In this document: positions 42,701 to 53,605 of the stretch, piece after piece
How positions within the stretch are numbered: the first letter of the stretch is position 1
Layout: each line of letters begins with the position of its first letter
Origin: Tretioscincus oriximinensis
Lineage: Eukaryota; Chordata; Lepidosauria; Squamata; Gymnophthalmidae
Direction: 5' to 3'
Assembly: GCA_022410635.1 (NCBI GenBank)
Contig: JAJVDF010000250.1
Location: 1,257,980-1,321,979, forward strand
Length of the DNA stretch: 64,000 bases
Position numbers and translations under genes: made by a program
Notes under the pieces: model-generated
Told to the model about the DNA's origin: nothing
Database searches by the model: none
Seen by the model: the letters and a program-made list of their open reading frames with translations, nothing else

Positions 42701-44558
42701 GTCCACCTATGTAATTTTAAAATAAGATAAATAAATAATTCCCACTGTTCAAAACAACATAATTGTATATTTTTTATAATTAAGGAAGGAAGGTCTGTGG
42801 GTACCAGACTATTCAGAACTAATTAGAACAGATGGCAAAATTTGGTACCACAGACCTTTTGCATAACAGTTATTAATATTTCACACTGGTTGCATTTTAC
42901 ATCTTAAAATAACCATTTGAAACTGCTAATTTAATGTGCTGTTTTTTAAATACAATTTACTGATCTTTTTTTAAAAATAAAAACTGTACACAGAAATATG
43001 TTTTAGGTATGATTAATTGAAAAAGGCTATGTTGTTATTTGAAAAATGTCACAAGGTAAGAGAATAACAAAATCCATTAGTTTTGCATTACACTTAATTT
43101 TGTCATTGCTTGAAGGAAGGAGGATGAAGCGATGTTCCACTGTTTAGCTTTGCTTGCATTGCAAGACTGAGAGGGGAAAAGGTTTTTCTGTTTGTCTTCA
43201 CTACATTCTGAGTTCAGTTCAGTTGAGAAGGTGAAGGTTTGGGAAAGTTTGTAAGTAGAGGCCAAATCCATGTACAGAAAAATCAAAACTACCACCACCA
43301 CCACCACAAAATATGGCAGTTATTATTGTCAGGTTACATGTATCATTCTTATACAAGTTATGATTGTATAATAAGGATTGCATGTCAGTGTGGCTTTTCT
43401 TATGCCTTGAAAGTGCTCAAAAGGTGCAGAAATCATATATCCTTTTAAAATTTGAACACTGACTGTACTGTAGTTTGAGCACTAAAGTGAGAAGCAACAG
43501 TATGACTTCTTTTTACTGCTCTAGCTCACACAGTGTGCAAACTCATTTGCAATGGCGCCTAGTTGTTCACAACTAAAAAAACAGGTCTTGTGTGCTATTT
43601 TCATACATTTCTAATAATAACCTTGGTTGAAAACATAGACGCCAAGAAACTGAAATTTCTCAGCTATTGTGCTTTCAAAGCCAGGAGCAGTGGCAAGTGT
43701 GCAAATGTTGCATTGTTCATTAGAATGGCAAGTGTGCCACTGCTGCATTGTTCAACAGCGTGATGAGCAAAGAGCACTGGCACATTATTTTTCACTTTGA
43801 GTGCTGCAATGTTCCTTTTTTATAATGTGCAGGACCTGTCAAAGGTGATTTGGCCAGCTGCAATTTAGAATGCAGGGGCATAGAAATGGAAAAGGCAACA
43901 GTTTGGAAAGAGAAAAGCAAGATTTCCAACCACTGCCTGGGATCAGTTCCCCACCCTTATGACTTTTAATCCATTAATCACTTTGTCTATGACATTGGTT
44001 GTCATTTGTTTTTAAGTTTAGTTAGCTTAGTTTCAATTCTATGATAAACTATAGCATAGATTTATGTATGTATTTATTTACAGAAATAAATGAACTATAA
44101 GGATTCACAGGAGGAGGTGCCATGCAGAAGGGAGGATTCTAGAATACTCATTGGTCCATAGGTTGACCGGGACAGAAGCACACTTAGTTCAGCCTCTGAT
44201 TATCATTGAGATGCATAGCTGAATTCAAAAACTGGTTCAGTTGATTAAAGACAATAGCTATCTGCACTTCATGGTGGTAACAGTGTTCATTAAGTGGACA
44301 AGATAATGGCCTATAATAGCGAAGAGATAAATGATCTTCAAGGATCACTTTATAAAGAACCCTCTCCATGAAAGCAGAATTCTTTATAAATCACTCCTGA
44401 CTTCAACATTACATTAACATTTCCCAACGTGAGAAATTCTACAATTTCTGAAAATATTTTTTTTTATTAGTCAGTTGTTACATTTCATTTATTCCTCTGT
44501 TTACTTAGCCTATGAAAGTTCAGAATATCAATTTTCCTCCATTACCTCTAAAGCTTTG
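42701..44558. other. Unique sequence with small repeats
   Basis: An ACC run at 43290-43307 and two 35-bp tandem units at 43691-43725 and 43726-43760 (TGGCAAGTGTGC...GCATTGTTCA). No gene recognised. Confidence 0.45.
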
Positions 44559-44560
44559 TA

Positions 44561-45090
44561 CCAACAGGCTTTTAAAGCAAAAAAAATGAGCTCTGCTGGT
44601 GCTGGCCTCATTGTTTTTCTGTTTAAAGTAAATGGAAAATGGTTTGGGTTGGCACTGGGCAAAGGACCTTTCTGAGGATTTCATTGGCCAAAGTAGACTT
44701 AGGGGTTTCTCTGGTCTAAGTCCACTTCTGAAATGGAGTCCCATTATTTTAGCGTCAGAGCAGATTATATTTGGGTGGAGACATCCGTCTCTGGATGGGT
44801 AAAGGGAGAGTTAGCTAGGTGTTTTTTTCCAACTCTCCTTTTCCCCATCCAGAGATGGATGTCCCCACCCAAAAATAATCTGATCTGGCTTCACAGGCTA
44901 AAGTAATGGGACTCTGTTTCAGAAGTGGACTGAGACCAGACAAAATCCTAAATCTACTTTGGTAAATGAAATCCTCACAAAGTCCTTTTGCCCAATGCTA
45001 ACCCAAACCATTTTACATTTATTTTAAATAGAAAAATAATGAGGCCAGCACCAACAGAGCTTATTTTGTCTTGCTTTAAAAGCCTGTTGG
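44561..45090. mobile_element. Long fold-back MITE, 530 bp, TA target
   Basis: Left arm 44561-44811 and right arm about 44831-45090 are inverted copies over their whole length, starting CCAACAGGCTTTTAAAGC and ending GCTTTAAAAGCCTGTTGG. Flanked by TA on both sides (44559-44560 and 45091-45092), consistent with a Tc1/mariner-type target. Arms differ by scattered substitutions. The loop is about 20 bp. No coding capacity. The class rests only on the TA and arm structure. Confidence 0.75.
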
Positions 45091-45097
45091 TAGTTAC

Positions 45098-45215
45098 ATA
45101 AGAACATAAGAGGAGCCCTGCTGAATGGGAAGACAGAGCCCATCTAGTCCAGCATTCTGTCTCACAGAGAGGTCCACCAATTGCACTTGGGCAGACTGAA
45201 CAGAATACCTTTGGT
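45098..45215 (-). mobile_element. CR1/L2-type LINE 3' end scrap
   Basis: ACATAAGAACATAAGAGGAGCCCTGC, CCATCTAGTCCAGCATTCTG and CTCACAGAGAGGTCCACCAATTGCAC are the reverse complement of the CTTATGTT-tailed LINE 3' end. Confidence 0.8.
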
Positions 45216-45779
45216 GTCCATAAACCTATTTAACCCTGTTCCCAATGTACAACTGTTCACACTCAGGTACATTCTTTGCAAAAATTATGCAGCAGGGGAT
45301 CAATTACTCTGTCAGAAAGTTAAGTCTTCTCTATTTTCTGATCAAACCCCTTCCCCCCCCCTCTGTTCCACCCTCTACAATGTCTGATATTTGTGAAACT
45401 ATAGGTTTATAAATATCAGCTATGGCTGGAAAGGTCTGATCACCATTTGGCAGCTACAGTGTCATGGCAATTATTAAAAAAAAACACCCTAAACTCCACA
45501 CCAAGGTATAATTGCAGTGAGAACACAGCAATTATGGCTTGGCATGTTTTGTGAATAGCTAGAATGATGCCACAGCCCCCAAATGGTAATTGGCCTTTTT
45601 GTGCATCTACTGCATATCAACATAGTTTTGCAAACATCAACCATTGGATGGGGAAAAATAACAGGGCTCCAATATTGATTGGAAAATGGAGGGGTCCCCA
45701 TTTTATGCTCTATGTCATCCTGCCTAACTTTTGCAGGGAAGTTAGAAAGGTCAGGAATGGGAATCAGTGTGCCTCAATG
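45216..45779. other. Spacer, nothing recognised
   Basis: AT-rich with a C-run near 45350. No gene or repeat assigned. Confidence 0.35.
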
Positions 45780-45985
45780 GCTACTAATATGAATGCCTTA
45801 GTGTTGCCTCCAGGTCCAAGTGATGGACAGGTATCCTCCAAATGCCTTTTACAGAGATTGAGAGCAGGTGACAATTTTACTTTCTTCTGCTACTTGAGAT
45901 ACCCAGATGAAACTGGTGGACCTCTATGAAACAGAATGTGGCAAAATTCAGTATAGCTCCTCTTATGTTCCTGTGTAATAAAACC
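45780..45985 (+). mobile_element. CR1/L2-type LINE 3' end, decayed
   Basis: TTGCCTCCAGGTCCAAGTGATGGACAGG, AAATGCCTTTTACAGAGATTGAGAGCAGG and CTGGTGGACCTCTATGAAACAGAATG followed by CTCCTCTTATGTTCCTGTG. Same lineage as 25345-25708. Confidence 0.75.
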
Positions 45986-46635
45986 CCATGCAGAAAGGCC
46001 TAAATGCCTCGTATGTAACCTTTGATGTTAAATTGTGATGCCATTTAATTGTATGGACATTTTATTTCAATGCAAAGAAACTGCAAAAAACAAAAAGTCT
46101 TTAGTACTTAGATATGGAAAATATGAGATGATGGGGGACGGGTTACCAAATTGATGACTTCTTTCCTATGAAGAAATGAGTAAATGATTATGAAAAAAAT
46201 GACAATATAGGAACTAGGCAGCCATCTGTGGAGAATGTACTCAAGTAGAAACATCCCTCATTTAACACAGTTCTTAAGAAGCACAGCATTATGAAAATTG
46301 CTTTAGACTTAGATGCATAATCATAGCTTTCCTTAACTGCTGGAAATGACAATTATCATGTGATTGTTTCTTTTGGAGTTAACATTGGACAAGTAAAAGC
46401 AAGGATTGGTTCACCGTATATAGCTGCAGTTACCATATGTTAAGTGTGGATTGTGTTAATCGAGCAACAAAAAGGTAAAGAGAAAACAGTCTTTAGTCTT
46501 TTCTGCAGTGGGATGATCTGCACTAGGGGTAAAAGCCAAAATAAGACTTATTACAGAAAGGGTATTAGTCTATTAAGCTATTTTATTTGCTTCTGAATAG
46601 AATGCCCTACTTACAAACACTTATTCAGCACATTC
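45986..46635. other. AT-rich spacer, nothing recognised
   Basis: No coding or repeat feature identified. Confidence 0.4.
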
Positions 46636-46638
46636 TTA

Positions 46639-47565
46639 GGGTGCTTTCACACGACTATTTTATGCCTCAGTTATAGCGACATTATGAAGGTTGTGTCACA
46701 TGTGTTAAGCATGTATCAGTAAAACTTTCGCAATAAAGGCCATTTATTCCACAATAAACTAGTGCTGGAATAATTGTGGAGAACATCCAAAATCTCGCAT
46801 CCAACCTCCATCATCTCCTAGCCAATCCCCTTCACCTCCCATGTGAACAAAAATAGTGTGAGAGACAGGAGGGGAGAGATGACAGGAGGAAGCGCCGCCT
46901 CCTTGCTTCAGCGGGGAAATCTGCCCACCTTTTCACTCAGCCAGCCCTCTGCCTGCTTTTGGAGAGTTCCTGTCTGGAGATCGGATCTGCAAAAGCAAGG
47001 GGAACATTGACAGACATCCTATCAACCTCCCAACCTCCTCCTCATCAGCCCCCCAAAGCAGGCAGAGGCAGGCTAGAGAAAATTCTGCCGAAGGAAACGG
47101 CTGCATTCTGCTGGCCCCATCCATACGGAACGTAGTTTAGGCTCCATATGGCCAGCAGGACACAGTCTTCTCCGCCTCCTCTGCTTCAGCAGAATTTCCT
47201 CTAGCCTGCCTCTGCCTGCTTTTGGGGGCTGCTGAGGAGGAGGTGGGGAGGTTGACAGGATATCTGTCAATGTTCTCTTTGCTTTTGCAGAGCTGATCTC
47301 CAGGCAGGAACCCTCCAAAAGCAGGCAGAGGGCTGGCTGGACAGGAAAAGGCTTCTCATGACACACAGCCAGCTACACTGCGGTGGAGGTCAGCTGGGCT
47401 GGCTGGAAGGAGCTGGCTGCATATCACGAGAATTCAAGTATACGTGTGAACAGACACGCCATTGTTTATTCTGGAATATAGGTTTGTGGTGTGAAGGGAT
47501 AGGCATTTGCTGTATTCCAGAATATAAACTTATTCTGGTTTTTAGCTCGTCATGTGAACGCGCCC
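46639..47565. mobile_element. Large fold-back MITE, 927 bp, TTA target
   Basis: Ends GGGTGCTTTCACACGA and TCGTCATGTGAACGCGCCC are imperfect inverted repeats; TTA on both sides (46636-46638 and 47566-47568) fits a Harbinger-type 3-bp target. A GC-rich inner hairpin pairs about 46935-47100 with 47180-47345 (CCAGCCCTCTGCCTGCTTTTGG / CCAAAAGCAGGCAGAGGGCTGG), and next to it AAAGCAGGCAGAGGCAGGCTAG / CTAGCCTGCCTCTGCCTGCTTT. Frames of 63-97 codons inside are palindrome by-products. No transposase. Confidence 0.7.
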
Positions 47566-47568
47566 TTA

Positions 47569-47999
47569 GTCACCTTTTTGTCAACATGTCAAAATGTGTC
47601 TCTTTTTATGATTTTTAAGGAACTTCTGCATTACATACCTTGATGTGTGAAACAGAGTCTGGTCTTTCTTCAGGCTGTATCCACACAGCACCTGATTTAT
47701 TAATGTACTGCTTTTAATGCACTTCATTCATACCTTTATAATATATTCCAAATTCTACCATTCTGTCAGGTCCTGACAAGTGAGGTTTTCCATGTGTGTG
47801 ACACTCACTCAGCAACCATTTTGTTTACTGATGGTTGGCTGTCAATATCAGATCCTTGCAGCTCTTCACCCTATCGACATATTCTTTACACATTTACCTT
47901 ATTACCTGATTAGACAGTTGATTTTCCAGTTCTAAAACAGAAAATTATTAGTTTATATAACAATTTGGTGAGTGAAAAGAACACAGCTTTGACTTACTA
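47569..47999. other. Spacer, nothing recognised
   Basis: AT-rich. No gene or repeat assigned. Confidence 0.35.
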
Positions 48000-48004
48000 G
48001 TAGA

Positions 48005-48430
48005 TTTCGATTTCAGAGAAATAGCCATATTAGTCTTAATAGAAACTCTTATAGCACTTGGAGACTAACAAGAGAAAGGTAGATGGCATGAGCTTTTGTA
48101 GACATTTCTACTTCTTCAAATGTTAAGGGACCAATGTCAGGAACAGACTTTATAGGAAACTCTGTGTGGGACATGTAAATGTGATATGGGGATCAATTCT
48201 AGGTGAGAAAAACAGCTAAGTGGCAGAAGTTAATCCTTTCAAATAGAGGAAAATGCCTAGGGGAGCAAGGTGCATCTGGTTGATTGTGCATCAATCAAAT
48301 AGTTAACTGGTATTATAAAAATATATAATGGGTCAGGAAACCATTGCCTCTGTTAAGTACCTTGTCTATAGTTTGGAATTTGTGAATATATTCCAGTTCT
48401 GCTGCTTCTCTTTCAAATCTTCCTTTGTAG
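48005..48430 (-). repeat. PLE pseudo-LTR, downstream copy
   Basis: Direct repeat of 49690-50062: shared words include GGGACCAATGTCAGG, CTTTATAGGAAACT, TAATCCTYTCAARTAGAGGAAA and CCAGGAAACCATTGCCTC-like sequence. It also overlaps the last codons of the GIY-YIG region, as PLE repeats commonly include the 3' end of the coding part. Confidence 0.75.
48046..48125 (-). ncRNA. Hammerhead-ribozyme-like motif, degenerate
   Basis: On the minus strand: a TTGAAGA core (48119-48113; consensus CUGANGA, one change), a perfect 5-bp stem II GTAGA/TCTAC with a 4-base loop (48111-48098), AAAAGC in place of GAAAGC, then CATGCC and GTTAGTC (48069-48063) at the expected cleavage position. PLE repeats are known to carry minimal hammerheads. 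With two core changes this copy is probably inactive. Confidence 0.55.
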
Positions 48431-48600
48431 TTTCTTTGTTCAAGGACTGCAGTTCTGAGGTCTGAGATATAGTGTCCTGGAATGTTGAAGTGTTCAGCAA
48501 CTAGTTTCTGTATGCTGCCATGTCGAAGATCAGATTTGTGCCCAATTATTCTCTGGCATAGGGATTGTCCTGCTTGCCCAATGTAGAGTACTGAAGAACA
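48395..48600 (-). pseudogene. PLE GIY-YIG endonuclease remnant
   Basis: Translated on the minus strand, about 70 open codons read SSVLYIGQAGQSLCQRI, then IGHKSDLRHG, VAEHFNIPGH and a Glu/Arg-rich tail. VLYIGQ is the GIY-YIG motif; the R in CQRIIGH and the EHF...GH segment are typical of the PLE type, which uses this nuclease to nick target DNA. An in-frame stop lies just upstream (CGA before it), so this domain is cut off from the RT. Confidence 0.75.
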
Positions 48601-49056
48601 CTGTTGGCACAGAATGGCACCACATTAGAAAACGAGCAAGTAAAAATGCCTCTAATATTATGGGTAGTGTGACTAGGTCCCATGATTACATTGCCAGCTT
48701 CCATTTCTTCATCTGTGCTATGTGTCCTCTTGTGTGTAAGTAGACATTTGAGATTAGGTGGTTGCCTAGAGGCAACCAAATGTCTGCCATCAAGTGCTCT
48801 TGAGAGAGCAGCATTATTTTCTAGAATAAGTTGTAGTTCGTTGATGATATGCTTGAGTGGCATCAATTGAGAGCTGTATGTAACCACTTATGGGGTTCCT
48901 AGTATTTTCTGTTCTCAATTTGTCTTGTAATAGGTTGTTTCTGAGTATCATTCTGTCTCTGTTGATTTGCTTTTTTACTTCATGTGGTGGGTACTGTAAT
49001 CTGAGGAATGCTTGCTGTAGTTCCAGAAGTTTGGTGTCTCTGTCCTCTGGATCTGA

Positions 49057-49680
49057 TCAGATGTGATTATATCTAAGAGCTTGGCTGTAAACAATGGATT
49101 TGGTAGTGCATTCAGAATGGAAACTGGAGGCATGTAAGTAGGCGTACCAATCACTGGGTTTGCAATATAGAGTTGTGCTTAGATGTCCATTATGCAGTTT
49201 TATGGTGGTGTCCAGAAAGTGAACTTGCTCCCTGGATAGTTCCAAGTTGAGATTAATGTTCAGGTGGAAGCTGTTGAAGTTATGGTGGAATGTTTTTAGT
49301 GAGTTCTCCCCATGAGTCCAGATTATAAAGATGTTATTGATGAAGCGTAAATAGAGGAGAGGTTTCTGTGTGCAGGAGTTGAAAAAGTGGTGTATTGTGG
49401 TGCCATATGGCGGTACCATTAATTTGAACATATATGTTATTGTCAAAAGTGAGAACAAAGTGGCAGATCTTGGTGGCTAGATCTGCAGAGATGCCATCTG
49501 GGATGGTCTTCTTGATAGCTTGTATACCATCCTTATGGGGAATGTTGGTGCATAGGGATTCCAAACCATAGTAGCTAAGATGGTGTTCTCTGGGAGGCCG
49601 TGGATGGACTGTAGTTTCCATAGGAAATCAGTCATGTCCCTCATATAGCTAAGAGTGTTGATGGCATAGGGTCTGAGCAC
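49057..49680 (-). pseudogene. PLE reverse-transcriptase remnant
   Basis: Three overlapping frames carry the PLE RT: LESLCTNIPHKDGIQAIKK (fingers/palm A region; the A aspartate block before it is mutated), then motif B remnants, then the C motif. At 49338-49333 the C motif reads FINNIFIIW where PLEs have FIDDIFIIW; both catalytic aspartates are asparagine. Downstream FLDTTIKLHNGHL...LYCKPSDWYAYLHASS...YSQALR is the conserved PLE thumb region. Frameshifts between the pieces plus the DD-to-NN change show it is dead. Confidence 0.82.
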
Positions 49681-49689
49681 TTTGTCTCA

Positions 49690-50062
49690 ATATATCTAGG
49701 GGCACCAATCGTAAAGAGAAAGGTATGTTGCAAGAGCTTTCCTAGATATGTTTACTTCTTCAGATACTAGGGGACCAATGTCAGGTACAAACTTTATAGG
49801 AAACTATGTAGGAGATGATTAGAGACATATAAATGTGGTATGGGGATGAAATAGTTGAGAAAAAACATCTAAATTATAGAAGCTAATCCTCTCAAGTAGA
49901 GGAAAGTGCCAGGAAGAACAAGATGCATCTGGTGATCAAATAATTATCTGGTGTTATAATATGTATAGTGTGCCAGGAAACCATTGCCTCAATTAAGTCC
50001 CTTGTTTGGACTGGAAGTTGTGAATGTATTCTACTTCTCTGCTCTCTTTCAAATCGACAAGG
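49690..50062 (-). repeat. PLE pseudo-LTR, upstream copy
   Basis: Same order and orientation as 48005-48430 with moderate divergence. It ends abruptly at 50062 (TTTCAAATC), where plus-oriented sequence begins. The minus strand has the hammerhead core CTGAAGA (49763-49757) and GAAAGC (49741-49736); the cleavage-site region is degraded. Confidence 0.7.
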
Positions 50063-50610
50063 GACTTAATAGAGACATCTCCTATATATAGTTTGTTGGA
50101 GTATGCATCTCTATGCAGGCATCAGTATAATAAGGACTATGCCTTTTTAAGATATTCAGTTTCTGTTTGGTATAAAGGTTTGGGACCACCCCTTTTTATT
50201 TTTTGGCACCAAGATCTCTGAACATTTATTCCTTCTTGCACCTTCAACCTAAACAGACTTTCTGATCACAAAGGCCTGTAGCTGGGCCCATGTTGCATAG
50301 GGTATCCCTCTATTAGAGAGGGAATCTATATTCTTCTTGATTCTTCTTCCTTTGAAGGAATATAAGCCAGTGCCAGTGTAAACTTGATGTAAATAAATTG
50401 TAAGTAGTTTGTTTTGCATTATCAAAACTGAGTTTTGCCTTGTTATTTAAAACTAACTCATCAGTTTTGGAATTTAAGCATTATTCTACATTCGCAATAC
50501 ATTTTTCCATAAAGTCTATCCTTGACCTTGGTCCCATAGCATCTATGAAAGCTCATGCCATCTACTTTTCTCCTGTTAGTCTCCAAGTGCTACAAGCCCC
50601 CTTGCTGGAC
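50063..50610 (+). mobile_element. Inverted PLE 3' fragment
   Basis: GAAAGCTCATGCCATCTAC (from 50547) followed by GTTAGTCTCCAAGTGCTACAAG (50575-50596) is the opposite-strand version of the hammerhead region at 48046-48125. The GAAA core and GTTAGTC cleavage site are intact, but the CUGANGA half and stem II are deleted. Sequence from 50063 to about 50530 is likely its flank or body and is not otherwise recognised. Head-to-head PLE arrangements of this kind are known for the family. Confidence 0.55.
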
Positions 50611-51857
50611 TTGCAAGTGGATGGTTAATCTTGTGTAGTTACAGTCTCAAATTATTCAGTCATGCCAAATCTGGAGCAGGGCATGGAAGCATGCCTCAGG
50701 GACCTTCTATTTTGTCCTGCATTGTCTGGGCTATCAATGGCATCTGAGGAATAGAGATTCCCTAAAGTTGCAGCATGAGATGGTTTTCATAGCTTGCTTA
50801 CATCTGCTGTTTTGATTGGAACCAAACTTTTAGAATTTATATACATTTCTAATATCAATTTACAGTGTCAATAATGTTCTCTGATCTATGTCTTTCTTCC
50901 TCTCAGTGGGTGGGGTAGGGATGCGGGAGGGAAGAAAAAATTGCTTACACTACCTTGAAGATGTAAGATAAGTGTCGATTGTGATGACAGAGATGGTTGC
51001 TGATTATTTTGTAGTAAATGACACTTGTATATACGTATATGTGTATTATGCAAACCTAAATTTAAAAAACTTTAAAAATGCCCTCTGATACTTATATTGA
51101 TATAACCTGGCATGTTACTCAATAGTAGCTTTGCATGTGATATGCTGCATTTTCCTCTTATAGAGAACTCTGTAAATAAATTGTTGGAGAAAGTTAGAGC
51201 TTCAAAATCACAAATGTATTGGCTCAGATCTAGCAAAATATTTAACCAGGAGCAAGAGTAGGTGCTCTTACACATTCCCATTGACTTTAGTGATGGCATT
51301 TGTGTACTTAAAGTTATTTGAACATATGTTTAAATGTATTGCTGGCTCACAGACAGCAAAGGAGAATCTAGTGCAGCTCCAGTGCAAATTCCATTTAGTT
51401 CAACATGCTCTGAGCAAGAGTAGCTTTAAGTGGATTGGTCTCAAATTAGATTAAATTTCATAATAGCTTTTAAAGTTTTCTAAATCAGTTCATCTTTGCA
51501 ACAAGGAGAAACTTAGGGCTGACCCATCTGACCTTCTCTTGGCCCCTAAACATGGGCTATGTATATTCTTATAGATGTCAATCATGAAGGTTTGGAAGAG
51601 TTTATGCCTGTGATACTTTCATCTTGCAGAATGTAATAGTCCACAATATTTTTCTCACACCTTTGAACAGGATGAATGAACTGAAGAGGTCAACTAAACA
51701 ATAAGTGTGGAAAATGCACACAGAATCTGCTTGAATTGTGGAAATAGAATAGAAAGGCGCAAGCAGGTGAACAACATTTTATGTGGAAGCACTTCAATTT
51801 TCAAAGCAATGTAAGAGGATTTTCAAGCCATGTTAAGAGAGCCCATTACAAACTGCC
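50611..51857. other. Unique sequence, nothing recognised
   Basis: AT-rich, no domain-bearing frames, no repeat assigned. Confidence 0.4.
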
Positions 51858-52172
51858 AGAAGAAGAAGAAGAAGAAGAACTGGGTTCTTATACCCCGCTT
51901 TTCTCACCTTTCAAAGGGACTCAAAGTGGCTTACAAGGATATATTTTTCCCGAAGGCTCACATTCTATCTTCCCCACCAGGCTATGGTGGTTCCCATGTA
52001 TCTACTTGCAGTCAGTTGCAATTTCTTGCAATTCTTGCTTTTGAATAGTTGGGTTAGCTAAAGCTACAGGCTAGTGGAAGGTGCTCACCCCTCCCCTCGT
52101 CCCACACAGGGCTTTGAAACCCAATCTCCCAGGCGAGAGACGAATTCCTAAGCGACTGAGCTATCTGTGACT
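51858..52172 (-). mobile_element. tRNA-headed SINE with GAA/CTT tail, near full length
   Basis: Read on the minus strand: head GATAGCTCAGTCGCTTAGGAATTC (A box) and GGGTTTCAAAGCCCTG (B-box-like), a body with TAGCTTTAGCTAACCC and GTAAGCCACTTTGAGTCCC, and a (CTT)6-like tail at the left end. The best copy of this family in the window; others are 12450, 41521 and 60036. Confidence 0.78.
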
Positions 52173-52434
52173 GAGCTGGGAGGGAGCAAGACAGGAAGGG
52201 GTTAAGAGGGACAGGGCAGGAGAAAGCAAAGGATTAGCAAAAGGAAGGGGATAGAGTAGGGGCCATCAAAAGCCCATGATTTTTAAAAAGCACAAGGCAG
52301 TTTGGGTGGAGGGTGTGTGGCCTGGGAGGAGAAGGAGCATGGTTTGGGTAAGAGTGGTGATACAGGTCGCACTCAGATTTTAGGTTGAAGAATATAACAA
52401 CTTTGTATTGGAGGAACAACAGGGTACCTCAAAA
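52173..52434. other. Purine-rich spacer
   Basis: 52175-52345 is G/A-rich on the plus strand (GGGAGGGAGCAAGACAGG...). No gene recognised. Confidence 0.4.
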
Positions 52435-52530
52435 CCATTTGCATAGTGTGAAGAGCAAATGCTGCGATGAATAGGCTGTGACCATGGTCAAACAAAGCTC
52501 TTCTTATGTTCTCATGTAATCATACCCTCG
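52435..52530 (+). mobile_element. CR1/L2-type LINE 3' end scrap
   Basis: TAGGCTGTGACCATGGTCAAAC then AAGCTCTTCTTATGTTCTCATG matches the final 60 bp of the CTTATGTT-tailed LINE. Confidence 0.55.
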
Positions 52531-53337
52531 TTGCTTTATTGCCACAAAAAAGCAACTTTTATTAGTAGCAGTGGTAAGGCATTTTAGGTTATTTCACTGC
52601 TGCTGGTAAACAGAAGATCCTAATTAAAATTTTGGTCATGCAAATATGCTTCTGTGAACTAGGGGGGCAAATCAAATGTATCTACACCCACACTGGACAT
52701 TACTATATTAATGAATTAATTAAAGAAATGGATGGTGATTCAATGGAAGAAGAATGAGAGATGGTTTCAGCCTAAAAATACAATCTGATTCCCCTACTGT
52801 ATCTCACACACAAATAATTGATTCTCATATTCCACAGTGGGCTTCTTAAGCAAGGGTTTTATTTTGATTGGATTATATTTAATAACACTTTGTCTTTCTA
52901 CATTGGAAAATTGCTTTCATCATTTTCTCAGTATGTGTCATTGTATAAGTCATTTGCTGATCACTAATGGCATCATTGTTTGCCTGATCATATATTCCTG
53001 CTTTATTGTGTTTTAATTGGGAGCCTGAAAAGGATCAAGTACAATGGAGGTTGGATATGGGATTGATTATTTTAAAGTATTGCTTTTTCATTTTCATTTT
53101 TTAGAAGCTGTTTTAAAATTTGCAACAAAGGATGTTGGGAAATAGTATAATTAAATAAATGATTAAAAAATCAAAATTGTTTCTGGAAATGTATCAAATG
53201 AGGCAAGAAGCAGGGCTGGATAAACTATGTTGTTGCAACTTTTAAATGATGTGCATACTATGTTAGAAGTAATATCTTGCAAACTAAGAAATCACTGTGT
53301 TAAGTAGAAAATATAAAAGGGGACTTCGTAATATTTC
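52531..53337. other. AT-rich spacer, nothing recognised
   Basis: No gene or repeat assigned. Confidence 0.4.
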
Positions 53338-53605
53338 CTTCATAGTCAGGATAGCTTTAAAACAGGATTAGATAGGGGTATAAACAGCTACCAGGATGGA
53401 TTTGTTATTGCCTCTGAGATGGAGCAACCGGCAGTATTCCTGAAATGCCTTTTGCAGGGCATCGAGAACAGGTGAAGATTTCTTCTGTTTCAGACTGCCC
53501 AGGTACAATCGGTGGATCACTGTGTGAGACAGAATGCTGGGCTGGATGGGCTCAGGGTCAATTCAGCATGGCTCCTCTTATGTCCTTATATTTTTATGTA
53601 ACAAG
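53338..53605 (+). mobile_element. CR1/L2-type LINE 3' end
   Basis: GATAGCTTTAAAACAGGATTAGATAGG, TGCCTCTGAGATGGAGCAACC, GCCTTTTGCAGGGCATCGAGAACAGG, ACTGCCCAGGTACAATCGG and AATGCTGGGCTGGATGGGCTC, ending CTCCTCTTATGTCC. Non-coding remnant of the last codons plus 3' end. Confidence 0.82.

Larger units (their letters stand above)
48005..50062 (-). mobile_element. Penelope-like retroelement (PLE), decayed
   Basis: In sense (descending) order: a partial repeat at 50062-49690, an RT remnant at 49680-49057, a C-terminal region with a GIY-YIG endonuclease (about 48600-48395), and the same repeat again at 48430-48010. The repeat pair, in the same orientation, is the pseudo-LTR arrangement typical of PLEs. 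Stops and frameshifts break the protein into pieces, and the N-terminal part is missing. PLEs prime at exposed DNA ends using their RT with a GIY-YIG nuclease. Hammerhead-ribozyme-like cores lie in the repeats (see separate entries). Confidence 0.82.

Noticed and set aside
46933..47366. Minus-strand frames of 63 and 97 codons
   Set aside because: Inside the inner hairpin of the 46639-47565 fold-back element; no domain.
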